Source of the DNA: Catonia carolina
Taxonomy: Eukaryota; Arthropoda; Insecta; Hemiptera; Achilidae
DNA length: 64,000 nt
Direction: 5' to 3'
Assembly: GCA_035578175.1 (NCBI GenBank)
Contig: JAQMRL010000044.1
Coordinates: 744,001-808,000, forward strand
In this document: one piece after another, positions 45,066-55,959 of the stretch
Position numbering within the stretch: the first letter of the stretch is position 1
Layout of the letters: the number at the start of each line of letters is the position of its first letter
The notes under the pieces: model-generated
What the model saw: only the letters and a program-made list of their open reading frames with translations
What the model was told of the DNA's origin: nothing
Databases searched by the model: none
Program-made: the position numbers and the translations under genes

Positions 45066-46716
45066 ATGTAAGAAATCACACGACTTTCTCTTGCCAATAT
45101 AAATAATAAAAAATACAACCTACGTTTAACTATGAGTGAATAACGGAAAATATTTTTAGTTTTCTATAACTTTAATTAAATACACTTCTGTCGTCAAATG
45201 CATACTAAAGTCGCAATCTTTAAATATCCTGTTATTTTACCGATTTTAATGAGCAAAATACTGAAAGTCATTAACTGGCGCTAAACTAAGCGTTGTAGAA
45301 AAAGATTTTGGTAGGTTTTAAAAATGTTCTACAACTTTAATTAATTAATTTATTTCCATTACATTTATTTTACAATATGTACAATGTCTTATCTATCTGG
45401 ACAGAAATTACTTTCCTGAATAAGCCAAAGCCTGTGCTCAGGAAAGGGCAGTGATGAAATAATAATAATAATAACAGTAATAAGTTAGTATTCACAAATT
45501 TTCAATACCTAATGAATTAATTAACATAAATATAATTACTACATTAGTTATTACTCAACTACAAATGAACAATTCAAACCTAACTCAACCGATCTATGGA
45601 TGAGCTCAATCAACTCCCAGACCAACCAAGTATTTTTTAAGTCTATATTTAATGACACTAATCGATGCAATAAAACATAATTTACGTAAATCAGAAGGCA
45701 AACAGCTAAAACATTTTGGTGCCATATAATCAAACACCCTTTGACCTCCTAATATATTTCGTTTGAATCCCATGGCCAATCCAGCCTCAACTCTCCTTGT
45801 GCTGTAATTATGCTCTTAAAGAGCAATATTTTTTTCTTTACACTTATGTGTGTAAAGAAGTACTATTTTCCGATAAATGTTATTTATATAGGGAACACCA
45901 AACCGTTGAAACAGGGGCTGAGCAGGCTGTGTCGGAGCCTTCCTAAAAATTATCCTTAAATCTTTTTTTAGTATTTTAATCAAAGGTTCCTAAAAGCCGT
46001 ACAAAATGAACCACCCCAAGCTATAACTCCAAATGGTAATATTGGCTGAAACAGGGCATGTACGTAAGGTGGTTACATCTTGATATTACCTCTAAGTCTG
46101 CTAAAATAGTACACTAACTGTTGAGCCTTTTTGACAAGTTGAACAATGTGAACTCCCAGATATTTTGTATTCTATACTTTATTTATTTTATTGCAATTAC
46201 AGTTGAGCCCAACACAATTCTCAACATGTAATTTTAATACAAAATCAACTGACTGTTTATTTTTATACCAAGAAAATTTTACGTAATTAGTTTTATTAAT
46301 ATTAAGGGGTAATTCATTAATTATTAATTAATTAATTATACACCTTTTGCTCTAAAATGCATATTAATGTCGCAATCTTAAAAAATGGTTTTACCACGGG
46401 TGCACAGCCTCCTCCAAGAATATCAGCAGACATGTCCCTTGTCCTAGAGCATAAAAAAATTAGCGAATAAGGCGGTTTTAATAAAAATCGTAGTAGCGGT
46501 TTTCGAGAAAATTCTCAAAAAGTTAATAACGAACGAATAAACTACTACTTCCGGTTAATTCAATTTGATAAAAATAATCCGTGTCCGATCCCCTTTTAAT
46601 ACCTAACTCAAGTTTCAACTTCGCAGGCTATTCAATACTTGAGATATTTTGTTCATACGCACAAACCAATCGCTAAAAAAAAATGTTTTTGAGTTCAGGG
46701 GCCTGAAAACTTGTGT
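45066..46716 (-). mobile_element. H element split by LINE Y
   Basis: AAATCACACGACTTTCTCTT at the left, interrupted after TACAACTTTAATTAATTAA, resumed at ATTATACACCTTTTGCTC, and continuing to TTCAGGGGCCTGAAAACTTG. Confidence 0.85.
45344..46333 (-). pseudogene. LINE Y C-terminal remnant (CR1-like)
   Basis: On the minus strand, with stops: KYLGVHIVQ, QQLVYYFSRLRGNI, HALFQPILPFGVIAWGG, FNRFGVPYINNIYRKIVLLY, then HNYSTRRVEAGLAMGFKRN and VFDYMAPKCFSCLPSDLRKL. This is the block order after the RT domain in CR1/Jockey-like elements (YLGVxID, xxLxYGIxxWG, HNYxTR, YxAPKxxNxLPxxIR). The element ends with TTGTACATATTGTAAAATAA and GGAAATAAAT. It is 5'-truncated, and TTAATTAATTAA-like sequence flanks both sides, so retroposition into the H copy is likely. 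Confidence 0.85.
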
Positions 46717-46759
46717 TTGCGCTCAGTTCCGTCCACGAATTTCTACAGGCTATTTTAAT

Positions 46760-47116
46760 AATAAAACAATTTGTATGAGCTGTTTCTAAGAAAATCGCTT
46801 AGAATAAAAAGTAAAAAAATCGCACGAATAAACTGCTAGTTACAGGTTGTCCTATATTGATGAAAATGTACATGTCCGGGTACCTTTATTGTACCTAAGT
46901 ACTAAGTTTGAAATTCATACGATTTTCCGTTTGTTTTTGTTTTTTGAGTTATGCCTAAATACATAGTACAATGTATACACCAATTGGTAAAAGCATGTTT
47001 TTTGGCTTAATGGGGATCTGAAAACGTATATTTCCTGTGAAAACTCGATTTCGAAAATTTGTCATAAAACATAACTTCCCTAGCCTAAATTTCATGTAAG
47101 GTAAGAGTAAGTAAAA
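46760..47116 (-). mobile_element. H element, 5' part
   Basis: TCGCACGAATAAACTGCTAG to TGTAAGGTAAGAGTAAGTA. No GT tract remains. Confidence 0.8.
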
Positions 47117-47828
47117 ATAAGAAAATATTGGGGCAATGAATGTTATAACTTAAGGTCATTGCTTCAATTCTTTGAAACACTCTTTAAAGTATTATGTCAT
47201 CTCGATTTGAAAAAGTTCCAAATTGATTATTTCAAAAACTAAAGCATTTTATTGTTGAAAATTCTAACGCCAATGTTAGTTATTGATTTTTTTTAATAGT
47301 GCACTTGATTAAAAAGTACGTTTTTCAAAGAAAAATACCTTAATCTACGTTTATTTTTTTAAATTTGATTTTGAGAGACAATCTTGTGAGTTAATAGATG
47401 AAAAAGCCACGTGTCTAGGCGCCGCCATCTTTGTCTTATTAAAAAAAAATGAGGCCATCCTACCACCGTCGTTACGTTTTTTTTTATAAATGACACACGC
47501 ACGCGTCGCTGCGTTCGCTTGGTGTACGATAAAGATAATCCTAACCTTGGACGTTTTCATGCCTTAAAGCACACACACACACACACACACTCACATAAAT
47601 TATTTATGTCTATTCTGCCTTCAATATTAGGTTAATGCCGCGTTGCCAGTTCATTTTTATTTTGACCCCTTTTTCTTGTTCTGTTTTTAATCATCATCTG
47701 TCGTATGTATTTATTACTTATTAAGTCGTCATTGTATTCGAACGTTTATTTCCGTAGATTTTCTTTAATTAGTTCAGTTTTATTTTTACTCTCTTATGCT
47801 TTGTAGGATTTTTTTTACCCTGATGAGA
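47117..47828. other. unassigned sequence with (CA)n
   Basis: A (CA)n tract lies at 47571-47591. A 69-codon minus-strand open stretch has no recognisable domain. Confidence 0.4.
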
Positions 47829-48120
47829 AAACATTGCAATCTGTTTAATTTAAGAACAATAAGCAATCCCATAACCCAATGAGATGAGAATGATATCTAT
47901 GACGAGTAAATAAGGTATAGTCTTATATAGAATCAGGCCGACCATTTCTGAGAGGTATGGTTAATTGAAACCCAACCATCTAAGTAAACCGGTAATCACT
48001 GTCTAATATTGTAATCCGTACAAAACAATTCAATTCCTTTATTAGGATTTTAACCAGGAACCTTCGTCTCCGAAAAACAGCTTTCAAACAGCTGATCCGT
48101 AGCGACGACTTTACCACTAG
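47829..48120 (-). mobile_element. SINE T3 copy, head truncated
   Basis: Begins within the A-box region (CTAGTGGTAAAGTCGTCGCT on the minus strand) and ends CTTAAATTAAACAGATTGCA. It abuts an H 3' end. Confidence 0.85.
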
Positions 48121-48127
48121 TTATAGT

Positions 48128-48228
48128 TTTCATTTTACTAATGATTAAACATAGGCTATATGGGTCATTATTTACATTGTCAAAAGAAAGACGTATGAAT
48201 GTTTCACACAAGATTTTTTTAAATTTAT
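48128..48228 (+). mobile_element. H element, 3' end fragment
   Basis: TTTTCATTTTACTAATGATT to TTGTCAAAAGAAAGACGTATG and TTTCACACAAGATTTTTTT. Confidence 0.85.
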
Positions 48229-48254
48229 TTGTAAATTTTTAAATAACTACAATT

Positions 48255-48625
48255 GGTCCTCGATTTACCGGTTTCGCATTTACCGTGGCTCGGATTTAAT
48301 GACACTCAAATGAGAAAAGAAAACTTTCTCCCAACCCCATTACGACACATTTAACGTCAATTTTTTTTGGGATCAAAAAAGTGCCTCATAATTCCACAAA
48401 ATAAGAGTTAAATTCATTAACAATGGGCAATGAGTTATTAATAATATTTCTGTCTTTATTCAGTAACATGTTTATATAATGATTAATGGCCTATTGTTAG
48501 GAATTAATGAAGTACATAGGATCACATAGCATATGAATACACAAATTCCTCCAAACCTTTTATGAAGGTTCGTATTTCAATAACGTCAGTGTCTAACGAG
48601 ATATTAGCACGGTAAATCGAGGACC
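48255..48625 (-). mobile_element. TA-type MITE (family D)
   Basis: GGTCCTCGATTTACCG at both ends in inverted orientation (16 bp perfect). Confidence 0.88.
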
Positions 48626-48805
48626 GGGTATAATGGTCTAACCAACTCTTTTCATATTTACAAAACTTCTGGTGCTAGTAACAAGCATTCGCGTAGCACG
48701 GGCGTTATTTAAGAAATTCTTAAAATAAATCATGAAAACCAAATCCCTGGACTATAGCCATAAATAAATGAAAAACCGGGCCAATATCAGATTTCCGGGA
48801 CGATT
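48626..48805 (-). mobile_element. hAT-P fragment
   Basis: Inverted relative to 43427-43639. Shares GGTTAGACCATTATA, CTTGTTACTAGCACCAGA and CCCGGTTTTT. Confidence 0.65.
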
Positions 48806-49039
48806 AGTCACCAATTGGCGGACCGTTAGGTCCAGAGAATAATAATATTTTTTGTTTGCAGATATTATCTTCATGGGTAATGCGATATTTTTATATTTCG
48901 GCTGTGTGCATGCTGAGAACAACTGGTGAAGTCAACAAGACATATACCCAAGTTTCACTGAAGAGATACGATACTCGCTGGACGAGTTTACGGCCGCTAT
49001 TAAGCTGAAATCAACTCATGATATAGCGCCGCGATACAA

Positions 49040-50056
49040 AATAAAAAATCTGGCCGCCTCCGTAGGGTAGTGGTAGCGGGCTGGCCTACTACGCGGTGGT
49101 TCCGGGTTAGATTCCCGGCTAGGGTCTGGAAATAATTACAAGTCATAACCCAACGTTCCATAACCCTCTGTAGTCGCTAATGACCGAGCTGTTAATGCGA
49201 CTTTAAATTTAAAAAACATCGATGTGAAATGAAATACACAAATTGCTAATGTAAATAATAAAAAACACAACTTATGTTTAACCAATTGTAAACAATGTAA
49301 CATGAAAAAACAGAACCTAATTTTAACCATAACTGTATGATGCAAAATGAAAATCAACCTCTTTTGACGTAAAAATCAGGAAATTACTAATTGACGCTAA
49401 ACTAGGCTCTATAGAAAAACCTTGAAATAAAAGCTGTAGATCTTTTTATTTTCTATAATGTTGATTATATACACTTTTGTTGTAAAATGTACAAGGCAGC
49501 AATATTAAAAAAATCCCATGGTTTTACCGATTTTGATGAGCAAAATACCGAAAATCACTAATTGACGCTAAACTTAGAATTGTAGATAAAAATGGGTGGA
49601 ACAAAAGTTTTTCTACAGCTTTAATTGTATACTTCATCGTCCTAAAATGCATATTTAGACCGCAATTTTAAATAAACAATTTTTACCACGAGAACCCAGG
49701 CCCTCAGGAATTTCAGCAGACATGGCGCTTATTAACAAATACAGTATATACTAAATGAGGCGATTTTAAAAAAATCGTAGGAGCCACTTTTGAAAAAATC
49801 ATAAGAATAAACGATCTACTACTTCCAGTTTTTTTACTACTACGTAAGTGTTAATTTTCAACTTCGTAGGCTATAATATTCCGTTCTTGAGATACTTTGT
49901 TCACACACACGCGCGCGCGCGCGCACGCACCCACACCCACACACAGACTAATCGCTAAAAATATATTTTTGGATTCAGAGGGTTTGAAAATGTGTTTTTC
50001 TAATGAAAACTCGATAGAAAAATACTTTCCTTCTGAATATATTCATACAGAACATA
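49040..50056 (-). mobile_element. H element near full length with SINE T1 at its 3' end
   Basis: The reversed 3' end AAAAAATCTGG precedes the SINE. AAAAAACATCGATGTGAAAT resumes after it. The body runs to a degraded 5' end (ATTCATACAGAACATAAAAA). Its GT tract (49902-49947) is a mixed CA/CG run. Confidence 0.85.
49052..49205 (+). mobile_element. SINE T1 copy
   Basis: GGCCGCCTCCGTAGGGTAG head, TCCGGGTTAGATTCCCGG B box, then AATTACAAGTCATAACC as in the copy at 9552. AAAAAATC before and AAAAAACATC after are a probable target duplication. Confidence 0.75.
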
Positions 50057-50399
50057 AAAAATTTTAACTTTTGTACAAGGGCTTACAGTAGTTTTTAAAC
50101 TGTTGATACATTTTATTGCTCAAATGTTTTCGAAATCAACAATTACTATTACGATTAATCATGATTTCCATATCTAAATTTTTACAGTCGGCCGGACCGT
50201 GGCAGTCTCATCAAAATGTTAAACGGACCTTAACCAAATTAAATTGATGACCAATATCCTACGTTAACAATATTAATTTGTGAAGGATAAAACCTAAAAA
50301 CCTACAGATATTATTTGAGGAAACCCAGTAAGAAAAAAATACTTGATTCAAATTATTATGAAACGTGATTACTTCATGAAAAAACAAAACGAAAGCGTT

Positions 50400-51040
50400 G
50401 TGTAGTAGTAAGAGTAGGTTAGAAGAAATGGGAAATTTAAAAGTAGGCAACGAAAACAACAGGAAGTTGGGGAATTCTGCTATCTAGAGAGTAAAATAAA
50501 GGATGGCATAAGCACAAGTGGTATCTAAAGTAGGATTGCTCAAGCTAGTAGGCCCTTTGAAATGAAATTTTAGCTAATGACTACAAATATCGATTTACAG
50601 ATTAGGAAAATTTCTAAAACACTATATTTGGAGTGTAGCATTTTACGGGAGTGAAACGTGGGCGACGGGGCTGTAGAAAGGAAGAAGATAGCGTTTTTGA
50701 AATGTGGTGTTATAGGGAAATGTTAAATATGGTGGGTGGGGAAAAAAAGTAATTTACAAGTTCTTAGAGAAATGAGTGGATGAAAAAAGTACATGGAAAT
50801 ATCTTACCAGAAGAAGGGAAAGGCTAATGGGGCATATCTTAAGACATCCAGGTATTGGTCTATCAATAATGGAGGTTAATATTGAGAGAGTGAGTTATAG
50901 GGGAAGCTATAGGTAAGAATATTTAAAGCAAATTACAAAAGATGTAGGGTACGAAACGATTTGCACAAGATACAACAGCTTGGAGAACTGCATCAAACCA
51001 GTCAAGAGACTGACTACAAAAAGAAATGAAAAGTGAATGA
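50400..51040 (+). pseudogene. LINE X C-terminal remnant, longest copy
   Basis: The plus strand gives SKIKDGIST-like and ANIDLQIRK-like residues, then FLKHYIWSVAFYGSETWATG and FEMWCYREMLNMVGG. After a frame change it gives TWKYLTRRRERLMGHILRHP, SIMEVNIERV and EYLKQITKDVG. A NCIKPVKRL tail then replaces the usual WRTAxNQS. This is the segment from just after the RT palm to the end of the protein in a widespread insect LINE group. Three frameshifts or stops at least. It directly follows the hAT-A terminus. Confidence 0.8.
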
Positions 51041-52026
51041 AAATTATGTAAAAAATATAAGGGAGAATATTTAATAAATTTTATGATAAAGGTGTTTTAT
51101 ACTTCAGGCGAGAAGTTAGGTAAGGAAAAAACGAATAAGGAACAAAAAAAACGTTGGGTGAAAAATTGGAAGGATAGACAAACTGTCAATCAAGAAACCA
51201 AGAGTGGGAAATACATGGACACGTGCGTGCGAGAGTGAATGTTAGACACTAACACAATAATACAATATAATATTACTGGCAACGTAACGGTGAAACAGTG
51301 TTGCCAGTTTTATAAATCACTTAGTAAAAGTATCGTTATCGCTTTCACCATCATTAAAAACCCGACTGGGCTTTATTCAACATTGCAGTCAAGTCTTAGA
51401 ATGTAAATGTATACAATATAATAATACAAAATAAGACAACAAGATAACTCCGTCGGTTTGCCGATCGTTTACTTACCTGGATATCACCGTACTAAACCAA
51501 CCGACCAGTCTTCGGTAACAGATCAAGCGGGTCCAGTTTTACCACTACACCCATTAAAAACTCTGTATATATACACACAAATACACAAACACATGATCTA
51601 CCTGTTGTAGATTTAGCCTACATTTCAATATAATTCAATGTTGCCAGATTTCTTTTTTTCCATTGTACACAGTACAATATTACCACTGCTATTATTTATC
51701 TAACCATTTTAATGAGTTCTGTGAATAACGCAGGAGTATAGCGTTAGGAATGTTATACCTATGTCCGGTACACTCGGATAACTTCAAATATCTTATTTTT
51801 CTCATTCACTTTGAAATTTGGAACAATAAAGAAAAGTTGCACTAAGATCAATGAAAAATCATTATCTGTGCGGATTTATAAAATATGTCCTTTAAAGGTC
51901 CATCTCTGCAATTACCCTACCAATGACAAGATTGAAAAAATTACGTAAGAACTATCTCCGCTTGACACCAGACTTAAGTGCAAAAGAAGTACTAATCTCG
52001 ATGAAATAACAAGCAAATACATATGT
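51041..52026. other. unassigned sequence
   Basis: 51440-51560 has tRNA-like words (TGGGTGTAGTGGTAAAACTGG on the minus strand) but no B box. Otherwise nothing recognised. Confidence 0.35.
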
Positions 52027-53150
52027 AAAAAAAAAAAATCAGGTGTTAAAATGACACGACTTTCTCTTGCCAATGTATATAATACGGTAATTTTAATTGA
52101 CGCTTAAGTAGCCTCTGTACACAAAAAATGTTTGAACTAAATGTTGTAGGCTAGATTTTTTAATTTCTACAACTTTGATCATAATACATTTTTTCCGTAG
52201 AATTAGGCTTACAATAAATTCTGGACTCGAAACCTGGATACTATTTTTTTAAAGGGGCTGTTTTTTATAGTAAATAACATACAAAATGTTTTTGTTTATT
52301 TAATAATTATATTTTTCCGCTGAAATACAATGGTTTACAATTATTTCTAAGTAATTATTTTACAATGATAATGTTAACTAAAATTGGCACAAAAACATCC
52401 TAAAGTTTACTTAGAACGGGATCCTGCGATTACAACATCTGTAGTCTACCACTGGGTTATTTCTCATACCCTGGAATTGGACGGGAGTGATATTTCTCAG
52501 AAGATAGTACTTTACCACAGATAAGTACCCACACAGAAAAGTATGTGGGCCTTATGAGTTTTAATGTTTTCGTAAAAGTCCACACAAGACATCTTTGAAT
52601 TAACTTTACGGGATCCAGCATAGCTCCATACAATGCATCATCCAAAAAACCACCTCTAAATCATAACTGTACATCATAAAATAAAAACAGACCGAAATTT
52701 CCCAACCGCCGGTCCTTAACAGATATCCAAAAATCCCGGACTGTCGGGGCTAATCTAGGTAAACATACCTAAAAATGCATAATTAAAGCCGCAATCTTTA
52801 AAAAAAAAACATTTTTTACCACGATAGCACAACTTCCCAAAAATATCAGCAGTCATGGCGCTTAGTCATATCTCGTAGAGAATAAAAAAATCAGTTAATG
52901 AGGCGATTTAAAAAAAAATCGTACGATAAACTACTACTCCCGGTTGACCAATTTTGATGAATATGTCCGAGTTAAGAACTTCTTCATAATTAATTTAAGT
53001 TCCAAATTTCAGTTTCTTACACTATACCGTTCTTGAAATATTTCGTTCACGCATACACACGCAAACGAATCCGTAAAAAAATATTTTTCGGGTTCAGGAA
53101 ATCTGAAAACGTCTATTTCCAAAGAAAACTCGACATGAAAGAAATAATCT
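52027..53150 (-). mobile_element. H element split by an unassigned insert
   Basis: AAAATCAGGTGTTAAAATGA to TAGAATTAGGCTTACAAT, then about 560 bp of other sequence, then AATGCATAATTAAAGCCGCA to AAAACTCGACATGAAAG. The 5' inverted repeat is missing. Confidence 0.8.
52205..52766. other. insert within H, possibly hAT-derived
   Basis: CCCAACCGCCGGTCC and CCCGGACTGTCGGGGC near its right side recall hAT subterminal sequence. Ends are not clean and nothing is coding. Confidence 0.35.
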
Positions 53151-53290
53151 CATCATGAATTTTTCTACAGAGCTTAGTTTAGCGTCAACTAGAGATTTTC
53201 TGTGTTTTCACGTTCTACACAGATTGAAGTGTCGTCTATATTTCTGCTGCTTTACTTCCCTACATTTCAGATAGGGTAAGATAAAATAAA
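53151..53290 (+). mobile_element. H scrap, chimeric
   Basis: TTTTTCTACAGAGCTTAGTT in the plus sense is followed by a reversed H 5' end (TTTCAGATAGGGTAAGATAAAATA). Confidence 0.6.
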
Positions 53291-53611
53291 TATTGAAGTA
53301 GCAGAAATATAGAATTCCTAAAAATGACAACAGCGTCTCCAAACCCATTAACTTATGTAAGACGATTTACTTTGAATGTAATAAAAAAAAACGGATAAGA
53401 ACATAAATATTCTTGTCTTGTGAGCTAACAGCATCATCATTTAGTGATAAACTTAAAAAAATAAGGTTAAATAGTTTATCTAAAGTAATGAAAAATTTAG
53501 GCGTTCCACATACTATTAACGCTTTTTTTGTACTAGCCTACTAAATTTTATTAGATTATTAAGAAAACAATTTTTTAATATTTTTTATTAATAACTAACA
53601 TTATTATTACT
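53291..53611. other. unassigned AT-rich sequence
   Basis: Nothing recognised. Confidence 0.4.
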
Positions 53612-53897
53612 TTTATACGTGGTCTTGTATGAATATACAGTATAAAGATTTAACTTATTGTTTGCATGTTGATTTTCGCCGAAAGTACACGTTTTTAGGC
53701 GCTCTGGGCCCAAAAACATGATTTTTGCGATTGATCTCAAGTCTTTAAGTAAACAAACTCTCTAAGGAACGAGGTTCAAACTTGGTCATAGGGGTTCAAA
53801 GCACCGCGTCTGCAGAAATTTTTAAACAGGGCTATGCACTCGTAGTTAAAAATGCTTTTTTTAAGATTACCGTCTTAATATTTTAGAAAAAAAGAAT
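53612..53897 (+). mobile_element. H element, deleted and diverged
   Basis: GTCTTGTATGAATATACAG, AAAACATGATTTTTGCGATT, then a jump to GCGTCTGCAGAAATTTTTAA and TTAAGATTACCGTCTTAAT. Confidence 0.7.
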
Positions 53898-53974
53898 TTT
53901 TCTGTTTTTCATTATAAACGTGCATGGTTCTCCGCATCATCAGTGTTATCGGGGAATTTTCCTAAAATAAATCC

Positions 53975-54525
53975 TAGAAATCCCACCGTCGACCCCTTTG
54001 ATTAGGTACAGTGCTCCCAACTGACAGAGGGAAGCCGACAATACTTCCGACAAGGCCGACAGACCTTCGTCGGCACTGCAGAGGGCTAGTAGTAACCGCC
54101 TCTCTGTTTACTATAAGAGCGCTCTATTGAGCCCGATTGTAATTCCATTCCACTTTACAAGTTTGACCAGACATCGAACTGAACATCAGCACACAGCTAC
54201 CGAACTCTGACGAATACCTATCGACGTCCCACAGGAGAGAAAATAATACTTCCGCCCGCCGATCCGACATCATAACAGCCCGCTGCCGCGAGCAATGCCC
54301 AAAGCGGTCCCACAACCGAGCGTTGCGCTCACCGGGTGTCGACGCACTACAGCGAGGGAAAGAGATGACGTCTCCGTTGGACGACGAGACGCCGTGTCAT
54401 CCACGTATACGACCTGTCTCTTCCCGCCAAGTCGACCACCGCTTAACTGCTTCTTTTCAGGGCCCCGGACATTTAAGATTTACCCACGCTGTTTGCCACC
54501 CAAAAACAGAAATAATAGAAATTTA
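53975..54525 (-). mobile_element. G560 repeat copy 3
   Basis: On the minus strand: GGGGCCCTGAAAAG, CGTCCAACGGAGACGTCATC, TGTGGGACCGCTTTGGGCAT, CCCTCTGCAGTGCCGACGAA, and an end CCTAATCAAAGGGGTCGACG. The 79- and 67-codon open frames across it are by-products of its GC content. Confidence 0.8.
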
Positions 54526-55154
54526 ACAAAATAGTTTGTGGTAGACAACCTGTTTTGTGATCAAGTTACCAGTGATCTACATAAATATCACAATTTTTCG
54601 CCGGACAGCCTATAAAATCTAAAATGCTTTTAAAAAAATTTCTGATTTTATTACTGTTTCAAAGGAAAGTTGATGCAGATTGCTAAATATCATTACATAA
54701 TCCTATAAACATGGATTCACTAAACTGTTGTTTTCTCTTTGGTTTGACCTTTTACTGGAATATAATGCTTCGCATTTGCGTGGCTGAAAGGTCAGACATT
54801 TTCAATCCCTCCTCAATTTCATCTTTCTCTCCCTCACTCCGTCACTCTTTCTCTTTCTCGTTCAGTTTTAATAACTTCAATATTTATTCCTCGCAAATTA
54901 TTACTATCTCTTATACAGCCTTGCTGTGAAGTTAATTTGCTGTTAAATGAAACAAAATTATTTTGAAACCGCAATAGGTACATAAATTGTCTGCACAACG
55001 ATTTGTACGTTTCACTAATTGACTTTTGCGGATGTACATTAATGTACTCTAATCTCTAATAACCTGTCACTAAACAATAAATCTATGAAATAGCTATAGT
55101 TGAATTAGGCATAAATATTGTACCTGAATCTACTTTTCATAATTTAAATTCTAA
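54526..55154. other. unassigned sequence
   Basis: A CT-rich tract lies at 54800-54865. No gene recognised. Confidence 0.4.
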
Positions 55155-55510
55155 AAAAAAATCTGGTGTTTAACACTCACGCGACATTCTCCTGCCCATG
55201 CAAAAAACCATATTACCTAGATATGTCTGATCATAAGTAAACAATGTAAAATTAAAAACGTAACTTAATTTTAATCATGTGAGAACGACGCAAAATTAAA
55301 AAAACCTCTGTTTCACTTAAAATACGGAAACTCACTAATTGAAACTAAACTAGGCTCCGAAGATAAAAATGCTCGAAACGAAAGTTATATAATTTATAAT
55401 TTGCTATAATTTAAATTATAAAGTACACTTTTGGCGTTACACTAAGGCCACAATCGTAAAAAATCCAATTTTTCATCGATTTTGATAGGCAAATTAAAGG
55501 AAATCGCTTA
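55155..55510 (-). mobile_element. H element, 3' part
   Basis: AAAAATCTGGTGTTTAACAC to TTTTGATAGGCAAATTAAAG. Confidence 0.85.
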
Positions 55511-55959
55511 TCTTGCTTTTATACATATACGGAAAATAGAACTAATAAATCACACGAATCAAGAAATTTAAACATTGTCACATCTACCACAAAGTAGATT
55601 AAAAAAATGCGCTGGAATAGAGATGAGTGATCTGATATAAAACAACGAGAGTTTGCCACTGGGTGATTTCCTCAATGATGACAAAAAAAAACAGGTCATT
55701 ACATAAATATATTATAAATACAGTTGTATAAATATACAGTTGTAGCTGTTAATAAATAAAGACAAAAATTACTAGTATTGTCAAGTTTAGTTTAAGCTTA
55801 AGTTTAAACCGCTTAAGTATCAAAAAAAAATTTTGTTCGCTTAAGTATTAATTGTAATTAATTTAAAGTAATTCCATTTATTATTTATATCCAGATCCCG
55901 AACAAACCTAAGCTTAGGTGCTACAATTTTAATGTAAATATTTCAATAATTTAATGTTT
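55511..55959. other. unassigned AT-rich sequence
   Basis: Nothing recognised. Confidence 0.4.

Larger units (their letters stand above)
48806..50235 (+). mobile_element. hAT-A copy with nested H and SINE T1
   Basis: TAGTCACCAATTGGCGGACC to CGCCGCGATACAAAATA, then the nested elements, then TTTTCGAAATCAACAATTAC, ACAGTCGGCCGGACCGTGGC and TTAAATTGATGACC at the end. Confidence 0.7.

Noticed and set aside
51440..51560. possible tRNA-like or SINE T3-related sequence
   Set aside because: A-box-like words only. No B box at the right distance and no second copy recognised.
54295..54534. 79- and 67-codon frames
   Set aside because: They lie in the GC-rich G560 repeat. The frames are disrupted in the other two copies.
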